In this document: one piece after another, positions 11,768 to 16,121 of the stretch
Layout of the letters: each line of letters begins with the position of its first letter
How positions within the stretch are numbered: the stretch's first letter is position 1
Assembly (NCBI GenBank): GCA_018968865.1
Contig: JAGWZP010000017.1
Span: 1 to 16,121 of the forward strand
Length of the DNA stretch: 16,121 bases
Source: Patescibacteria group bacterium
GTDB lineage: Bacteria; Patescibacteria; Paceibacteria; UBA9973; UBA2103
Direction of reading: 5' to 3'
Program-made: the position numbers and the translations under genes
Notes under the pieces: model-generated
What the model saw: the letters and a program-made list of their open reading frames with translations, nothing else
Told to the model about the DNA's origin: nothing
Database searches by the model: none

Positions 11768-12532
11768 ATGCGGAGGAATACAGCGCTCGGTATCGTACTT
11801 ATTCTCGCTGTCATCGCCGGCATCATCCTCTATGCCGCGCTCCGGCCCGAGCCGGCACGGGCGCCGGGAACAAGTATCACTCTTCCCGCAACCGGCTATA
11901 CCGAGCACGCGAAGTATTACGACATCAATGCCAACTACGCATCGAGCACTCCCCTCCTCCAAAGCGCCGGCCCGCTCGCCGACGCGACCGCCCGCTCGCT
12001 CATGCTCGGATTCGTGCGCGATACCATCCAGACGTTCAAAAATGAGGGCAATTTCGATACTCTCTCCAGCACTGACATCAAAATGATGGGTTTTGATCAG
12101 GGGCGCAAAGAAAAGTTGCAGATAGCCTACCTCATCGCTTCGTCAGCGCACACCGTCTCCTACATCTTCACCATCTATGAGGATACGCTCGGCGCGCACG
12201 GCAATGCGTTCTTCAAAACCTTTACCTTCAATACAAAAACAGGCGCCGCACTCGGTTTGAATGATGTCTTCTCGTCAAGCGCGTATCTCGACACGCTCTC
12301 CTCAATAAGCCGCGCACAGCTCCCGAGCATCATCGGCGACGGCGCCGATACAGCGTTTATCAAGGGCGGTACGACGCCCGAAGCAAAGAATTTCGAGAAT
12401 TTCTTCTTTGATAACAACCAGTTCGTCATCCTCTTCGCTCCGTACGCGGTCGCTCCCTACTCTGCGGGCCCGCAGACGCTCCGCATCCCGGTCTCGGAAC
12501 TCTCCGGCGTCCTGAAACCGGCGTATCCGTAA
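11768..12532 (+). CDS. DUF3298/RsiV-like membrane-anchored protein
   Basis: 254 residues from MRRNTALGIVLILAVIAGIILYA, with one membrane segment at about residues 6-26 and the rest outside the cytoplasm. The second half has the DUF3298 pattern: VSYIFTIYEDTLGAHGNAFFKTFTFNTKTGAALGLNDVF, similar to the lysozyme-binding domain of anti-sigma factor RsiV, and ends with a strand pattern FFFDNNQFVILFAPYAVAPYSAGPQTLRIPVSEL. No sigma factor is nearby and the N-terminus lacks an anti-sigma domain, so a regulatory role is not supported; a cell-surface role is more likely. It is on the plus strand in the gap between rplB and rpsS and converges with the next gene, whose stop is adjacent. Confidence 0.8.
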   Translation: MRRNTALGIVLILAVIAGIILYAALRPEPARAPGTSITLPATGYTEHAKYYDINANYASSTPLLQSAGPLADATARSLMLGFVRDTIQTFKNEGNFDTLSSTDIKMMGFDQGRKEKLQIAYLIASSAHTVSYIFTIYEDTLGAHGNAFFKTFTFNTKTGAALGLNDVFSSSAYLDTLSSISRAQLPSIIGDGADTAFIKGGTTPEAKNFENFFFDNNQFVILFAPYAVAPYSAGPQTLRIPVSELSGVLKPAYP

Positions 12533-12865
12533 TTATATTTTCGGTAAGTAATAGGATGTGGCATTCGCGATAAGCGAAAACGTGAGCGCCATAGGCCACG
12601 ACAGTTTCCCAATATACCGATACAACATAGCCTCAACAAGAAAAGCAAACCCTTCGCCGCAGTACACAACCATAGGCGCTGAGTACCAAAATATAGTCGG
12701 GAACACGAACCAAACGTACGGGATTGTGAGTATCGTCCCGAATACGGCGATAAGCGCGATCCTTCGATCTTTCTTAGAAAGAATGGCCAGCCCAAATACC
12801 ACAAGGCCCTCAATCGTTATGGAGACGAGAAGTGCGGTTAGGAACTGGTGGACGTAATCAAGCAT
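12533..12865 (-). CDS. Small multi-pass membrane protein, unknown function
   Basis: 110 residues starting MLDYVHQFLTALLVSITIEG. About four hydrophobic segments at residues 8-28, 35-56, 63-83 and 90-107 indicate an integral membrane protein. No catalytic motif is recognised. It starts 3 bp after the stop of the secreted-protein gene at 12869-13960, so the two probably form one transcript and may work together. Its stop abuts the stop of the convergent DUF3298-like gene. Confidence 0.7.
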   Translation of the reverse strand: MLDYVHQFLTALLVSITIEGLVVFGLAILSKKDRRIALIAVFGTILTIPYVWFVFPTIFWYSAPMVVYCGEGFAFLVEAMLYRYIGKLSWPMALTFSLIANATSYYLPKI

Positions 12866-12868
12866 GGC

Positions 12869-13960
12869 CTACAGCCATCGGAACCACGAGAGAATAATAC
12901 CAATCACGCGGGAGAAGAATCCCGTATTTGCTCCCAGCGTCTGCGCTACTGTGCTGGAAGCATTCTCGGAAGGCGTGGTTGTACCCCGTCTGCCGAATGT
13001 ATCGCCGAAGAGAAGAGCGGCAGTGACGTTCTTATCAACATTCGTCACGGTACGTACTGTTCCGTCATCGAGTCCGTACACGCTCTTGTCCCACTTGAGG
13101 ACGAGCTTGCCGTTCTCTTTGGTATACATCCAATAATTCTTGACCGATTTGAGAGGACTGGTCGGCGGAACGACGAAACAGGTCTCCAGGTCCCAGTGCC
13201 CGCACCCAACACCAGTTACTTGCAGATCCGCGCTCGTTAAAAGATTCGAGCTTGTCTCGACATCAACATATTGGGATTCAATCAGCTCCCACTTCGGAGC
13301 GTGTATATACGGCGCATATCTCATGCTATCCAGGGTCGCCATACCATACACATCACCGCCGTATCTCCCCCTTTTTTGGAAAGAGTCCGGGTTCGCAAGT
13401 TCCCAGGCAACTTCGGAATTATTTGATCCGCCAATGGCGTCTAATTCGGATTTGTTCAGAACGTATATGCCGACCTGCGGGAAATTACCTTCCGAGAAGG
13501 ATTCGCCTATGCTAGCGAATTTACCCTTAAGTAGCGGTGAAAAGAATTTCTTGTCGAAAACGGCGAATGATAAGGGTCCTTCTTTGAAAATATCCTTTCC
13601 GTACCAGTCAGTAGAGCTCAGGGTTCCGTCATCGATAGCTGTGGAACTGGCCATTATATGCAGGTCTTCAGAATACTTTGCGTCTGAGCTGCAGCCGTCT
13701 ATGTCCGCACGTGGTGCCGTGCAGGCGGGTTCGTGCCATCCCAAGAAGTAGTCCTTTATCAAGGCCGAGTCGAGGGAAACAACCGTCGTCGTCGTCACGC
13801 TTTTGCAGGTGCCCCGGATATGTTGCGGGTCTACCTGGTATGGAGTGTCGTTGAAAGCGTTTGGGTCTTCAAAACAATATGGCCCGGCATAACTGTCGGC
13901 AAACGAGACATGCGGGAGAGAAAACGCAAGTAAAGCGAGCGCGAACAGGAATTTGTTCAT
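12869..13960 (-). CDS. Secreted or surface protein, unknown function
   Basis: 363 residues from MNKFLFALALLAFSLPHVSFADSYAG, a clear Sec signal peptide with a likely cleavage after SFA. The mature part contains six Cys in two groups (near residues 29-90 and 250-265), suggesting disulfides, and ends in a hydrophobic tail GFFSRVIGIILSWFRWL that could anchor it in the membrane. A Ser/Thr-rich linker precedes that tail. No enzyme motif was recognised. An upstream in-frame start would run through the terminator hairpin and is rejected. It is encoded just upstream of the small membrane protein gene. Confidence 0.8.
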   Translation of the reverse strand: MNKFLFALALLAFSLPHVSFADSYAGPYCFEDPNAFNDTPYQVDPQHIRGTCKSVTTTTVVSLDSALIKDYFLGWHEPACTAPRADIDGCSSDAKYSEDLHIMASSTAIDDGTLSSTDWYGKDIFKEGPLSFAVFDKKFFSPLLKGKFASIGESFSEGNFPQVGIYVLNKSELDAIGGSNNSEVAWELANPDSFQKRGRYGGDVYGMATLDSMRYAPYIHAPKWELIESQYVDVETSSNLLTSADLQVTGVGCGHWDLETCFVVPPTSPLKSVKNYWMYTKENGKLVLKWDKSVYGLDDGTVRTVTNVDKNVTAALLFGDTFGRRGTTTPSENASSTVAQTLGANTGFFSRVIGIILSWFRWL

Positions 13961-13978
13961 ATACGGTAAGCGTAGCAC

Positions 13979-14010
13979 AAAGCCGGTGCCCCACGTGGGG
14001 CACCGGCTTT
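13979..14010. terminator. Terminator downstream of rplB
   Basis: AAAGCCGGTGCCCC (13979-13992), loop ACGT and GGGGCACCGGCTTT (13997-14010) form a perfect 14-bp stem flanked by A/T on both strands. It ends transcription coming from rplB. A smaller hairpin (CACTCG-CGGA-CGAGTG, 14052-14067, with outer CCCC/GGGG) lies between it and the rplB stop. Confidence 0.85.
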
Positions 14011-14086
14011 TCTGTGACAAATTACCCCTTTCTCTTTTTGCCGACCCCCAACACTCGCGGACGAGTGACGGGGCATGCTTTGCGGC

Positions 14087-14935
14087 TTATCCTTTTCGCT
14101 TCTTGCCCACCTTTCTACGACTCACAATAAACACGTTTGAATATTTCTTGGGGATCCTTGTCTTCTGGCCCTTGCCGGTGGGCTTGCCCCACTTGCTCTT
14201 GGCGCGGCGGAGACCGCGGCCCTGCTTGCCTTCGCCGCCGCCGTGCGGATGGTCAACCGGGTTCATCGCGGTACCGCGCACCGTCGGGCGGATGCCCATC
14301 CAGCGAGAGCGGCCGGCCTTGCCGATGACGACGAGGTTGTATTCCTCGTTGCCGACGGCGCCGACCGAGGCCCAGGAGAGGTCGGAGATCTTACGAATCT
14401 CAGTGGACGGGAGCTTCACCTGCGCGTAGCCCGCGTCGTGCGCGACCACTTCGGCATAATTGCCGGCGGAGCGCACCAGCGAGGCGCCTGCGAGCGGAGC
14501 GATTTCAATGTTGTAGACGAAGGTGCCGACGGGAATTTTCCCGAGCGGGAGGCGATTGCCCGCAGTCAATGGCGCATTCTCGGAAACGATGAAGGTAGAG
14601 CCAACCTTCACCTCTTTCGGGAGGATGACGTAGCGGCGCGCGCCGTCCTTGTAGAGCGCGAGGCCGATGAACGCAGAGCGGAACGGGTCATATTCCACCG
14701 TCTCTATCTTCGCCGGGATATTCTTCTTGTCGTATTTGAAATCCACGTCGCGGAAGCGCTTCTTGTGCCCGCCGCCTTGGTGGCGCGTGGTGATGCGCCC
14801 GAACGCGTTCCGGCCGCCCTGGCTGTTCTTCTTTTTGAGCAAGGGCTTGTGCGGCGCGTCGCCGGAGAGCAGCTGCTTGTACGGCAGCGTGGTCATGTGG
14901 CGGCGGCTCTTGGAGGTCGGTTTGTAGGTTTTCAT
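14087..14935 (-). CDS. rplB: 50S ribosomal protein L2
   Basis: 282 residues from MKTYKPTSKSRRHMTTL, close to the usual 275. Family motifs are GGRNAFGRITTRHQGGGHKKRFR at the N-terminus, the central SH3-like region, and GTAMNPVDHPHGGGEG, containing the conserved His near the peptidyl-transferase centre. It ends in a basic tail. The downstream neighbour should be rpsS; here a terminator and accessory genes follow. Confidence 0.98.
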   Translation of the reverse strand: MKTYKPTSKSRRHMTTLPYKQLLSGDAPHKPLLKKKNSQGGRNAFGRITTRHQGGGHKKRFRDVDFKYDKKNIPAKIETVEYDPFRSAFIGLALYKDGARRYVILPKEVKVGSTFIVSENAPLTAGNRLPLGKIPVGTFVYNIEIAPLAGASLVRSAGNYAEVVAHDAGYAQVKLPSTEIRKISDLSWASVGAVGNEEYNLVVIGKAGRSRWMGIRPTVRGTAMNPVDHPHGGGEGKQGRGLRRAKSKWGKPTGKGQKTRIPKKYSNVFIVSRRKVGKKRKG

Positions 14936-14941
14936 ATTTGT

Positions 14942-15316
14942 TTATGCAAATTGAATGCTGTCGCCCGCGTTCAGGTAGACGTAGGCCTTGCGGCGCGCGG
15001 CGCGCGTACCGACACCGCGCTTCGTGCGCATCGCTTTGCGTTTCGCGGGGAGATTTACGATGCGGATTTTGCGCGGCTCCACGTTATAAATTTCCTTAAT
15101 GGCGCCCGCGATGGCGGCCTTCGTCGCACGCGTGGAGACTGCGAAGGTGTACACGCCCTTTTCGGTGACGATGAGCGCTTTCTCGGAGAACCACGGCGCG
15201 CGGATGATCTCGTGCGCGATGCCGCCCTTGCTCGGCGCCGTGCGCGCGCGATGCTTCAGGACGACGTTGTCCTTCTTCTCCTTCTTTTCTTTCTTTGCGG
15301 TGCCGAAGAGTGCCAT
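14942..15316 (-). CDS. rplW: 50S ribosomal protein L23 with basic N-terminal extension
   Basis: 124 residues, against about 95-100 in most bacteria. The first 30 residues (FGTAKKEKKEKKDNVVLKHR) are a charged extension. The rest, IIRAPWFSEKALIVTEKGVYTFAVSTRATKAAIAGAIKEIYNVEPRKIRIVNLPAKRK, is the L23 fold that docks trigger factor and SRP at the tunnel exit. It lies between rplD and rplB with 6-bp gaps. The ATG follows AATAATTTTGT, without a Shine-Dalgarno sequence. Confidence 0.97.
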   Translation of the reverse strand: MALFGTAKKEKKEKKDNVVLKHRARTAPSKGGIAHEIIRAPWFSEKALIVTEKGVYTFAVSTRATKAAIAGAIKEIYNVEPRKIRIVNLPAKRKAMRTKRGVGTRAARRKAYVYLNAGDSIQFA

Positions 15317-15322
15317 ACAAAA

Positions 15323-16039
15323 TTATTTAGTCGCGCGTGCGGAGAGCATCTTGAACGCCGCTTCCGGATTCTCGATGACGAGGTACTTGTGCGCCATCAC
15401 ATCGACCGGATTCAGGTTGCGCAGCTCCTCGGTCTGCACACTTCCGAAATTGTGGAAGCTCTTTATCGTATTCGCCTCGTATGAGGAGAGCGCAAGCAGG
15501 GCGGCGTTCTTCTTCTTCGTCGCGAGCGTCGCGGCGCCCGAGCCCTTCGCGAGCGCGGCAAGCGTTGTCTTCGCCATCGCCGACTTCGGCGCCGCAAAGG
15601 TGAACTTGTCCACGAGGATAAGCTCGCCGTCCTTCGCTTTGCGCGAGAGCACCGAGAGCAAGGCGCCGAGGCGCATCTTCTTGTTGATCTTCTCGCTGTA
15701 GTCGCGCGTTGAACGCGGACCGAACGTGATGCCGCCGTGGCGCCAGATCGGGGAGCGGCTGGAGCTGTGGCGCGCCTGGCCGGTGCCCTTCTGCTTCCAC
15801 GGCTTCTTGCCGCCGCCCGAGACCTCGGAACGGTCCTTCGTGTGTGCGCGGTTCTGGCGCAGGTTCGCCTGCATCGCGGTCGTCACCTGGTGCACGAGGT
15901 CAGTGCGCCACGGCTGGCCGAAGAGCGCTTCGGGAAGCTGTATTGCGCCGACCTTCTTCCCCTCCATAGAGAAGATGGCCGCCTCAATCGGAGCGTGTTC
16001 GATTTTTTCTTTCTTCATAACTTTTTTTGCGGTAGCCAT
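15323..16039 (-). CDS. rplD: 50S ribosomal protein L4
   Basis: 238 residues, slightly longer than the usual 205-220 because of a Lys-rich start (MATAKKVMKKEKIEH). The core has QANLRQNRAHTKDRSEVSGGGKKPWKQKGTGQARHSSSRSPIWRHGG, the extended loop that reaches the exit tunnel, followed by FGPRSTRDYSEKINKKMRLGAL. In many bacteria L4 represses the S10 operon through its leader, which is outside this window. It follows rplC after about 10 bp. Confidence 0.97.
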   Translation of the reverse strand: MATAKKVMKKEKIEHAPIEAAIFSMEGKKVGAIQLPEALFGQPWRTDLVHQVTTAMQANLRQNRAHTKDRSEVSGGGKKPWKQKGTGQARHSSSRSPIWRHGGITFGPRSTRDYSEKINKKMRLGALLSVLSRKAKDGELILVDKFTFAAPKSAMAKTTLAALAKGSGAATLATKKKNAALLALSSYEANTIKSFHNFGSVQTEELRNLNPVDVMAHKYLVIENPEAAFKMLSARATK

Positions 16040-16049
16040 AGTATTGAAA

Positions 16050-16121
16050 TTATGCGGAGACTACCTCGAGCAGGGTGCCGCGGCGGCCCGGCACGGCGCC
16101 GCTTACGATAATCTCGCCCGC
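16050..16121 (-). CDS. rplC: 50S ribosomal protein L3, C-terminal 23 residues (cut by window edge)
   Basis: The minus strand from the window edge reads AGEIIVSGAVPGRRGTLLEV and ends VSA-stop. This matches the end of L3 (VKGAVPGxxGxxVxVxxA), and its place directly upstream of rplD is standard for the S10 operon. Only the last 24 codons including the stop are present. Confidence 0.85.
   Translation of the reverse strand, partial: AGEIIVSGAVPGRRGTLLEVVSA

Noticed and set aside
14243..15484. Long plus-strand open frame across rplB, rplW and rplD
   Set aside because: It is antisense to three clear ribosomal genes; its Arg/Ala/Glu-rich composition is that of a shadow frame in GC-rich coding DNA.

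Overview
The window is the S10/spc ribosomal-protein cluster of a bacterium that is probably a member of the Candidate Phyla Radiation (Patescibacteria, Parcubacteria-like). The evidence is: rpmD (L30) is missing between rpsE and rplO; most ribosomal genes lack a Shine-Dalgarno sequence; adenylate kinase follows secY; and the window carries a diversity-generating retroelement (DGR) whose target protein resembles those common in this group. Apart from accessory genes, everything is on the minus strand, so transcription runs from high to low coordinates.

Layout in transcription order: rplC (3' end only), rplD, rplW, rplB and a strong terminator (13979-14010). Insert 1 (about 11.65-13.96 kb) follows, with a secreted protein and a small membrane protein on the minus strand and a convergent DUF3298-like lipid- or membrane-anchored protein on the plus strand. 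A new promoter (11616-11644) then serves rpsS, rplV, rpsC, rplP, rpmC, rpsQ, rplN, rplX and rplE, which end at a terminator (7966-7999). Insert 2 (about 4.38-8.0 kb) follows. A candidate promoter (4361-4389) serves rpsN, rpsH, rplF, rplR, rpsE, rplO, secY and adk (cut by the window edge). The classic single cluster is therefore split into three transcription units by two insertions.

Insert 2 is the most interesting part and has two modules. The first is a plus-strand gene for a PaaX-like/Cas2-fold protein (7289-7879). It is flanked by two nearly identical 40-bp direct repeats, each an imperfect palindrome. Beyond it lies a second, diverged copy of the 3' end of rplE (7127-7187) with its own terminator. 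This looks like the footprint of a small mobile element or of recombination at the 3' end of rplE.

The second module is a DGR: a target gene with a C-terminal variable repeat (VR, 6213-6348), a template repeat (TR, 5751-5886), an avd gene and a reverse transcriptase. TR and VR are 136 bp each and differ at 22 positions. All 22 are adenines in the TR coding orientation, the signature of adenine-specific mutagenic retrohoming. Several things are unusual: avd is on the opposite strand, head to head with the RT gene; a run of ten C at 5359-5368 puts avd out of frame with its ATG, and losing one C would repair avd and also give the RT gene an ATG; the RT C-terminus looks frameshifted at 4470-4473; and a perfect 34-bp palindrome lies inside the RT gene. 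The mismatch pattern shows that the DGR has acted in this lineage. Whether it is active now depends on whether the two indels are real, phase-variable or assembly errors.
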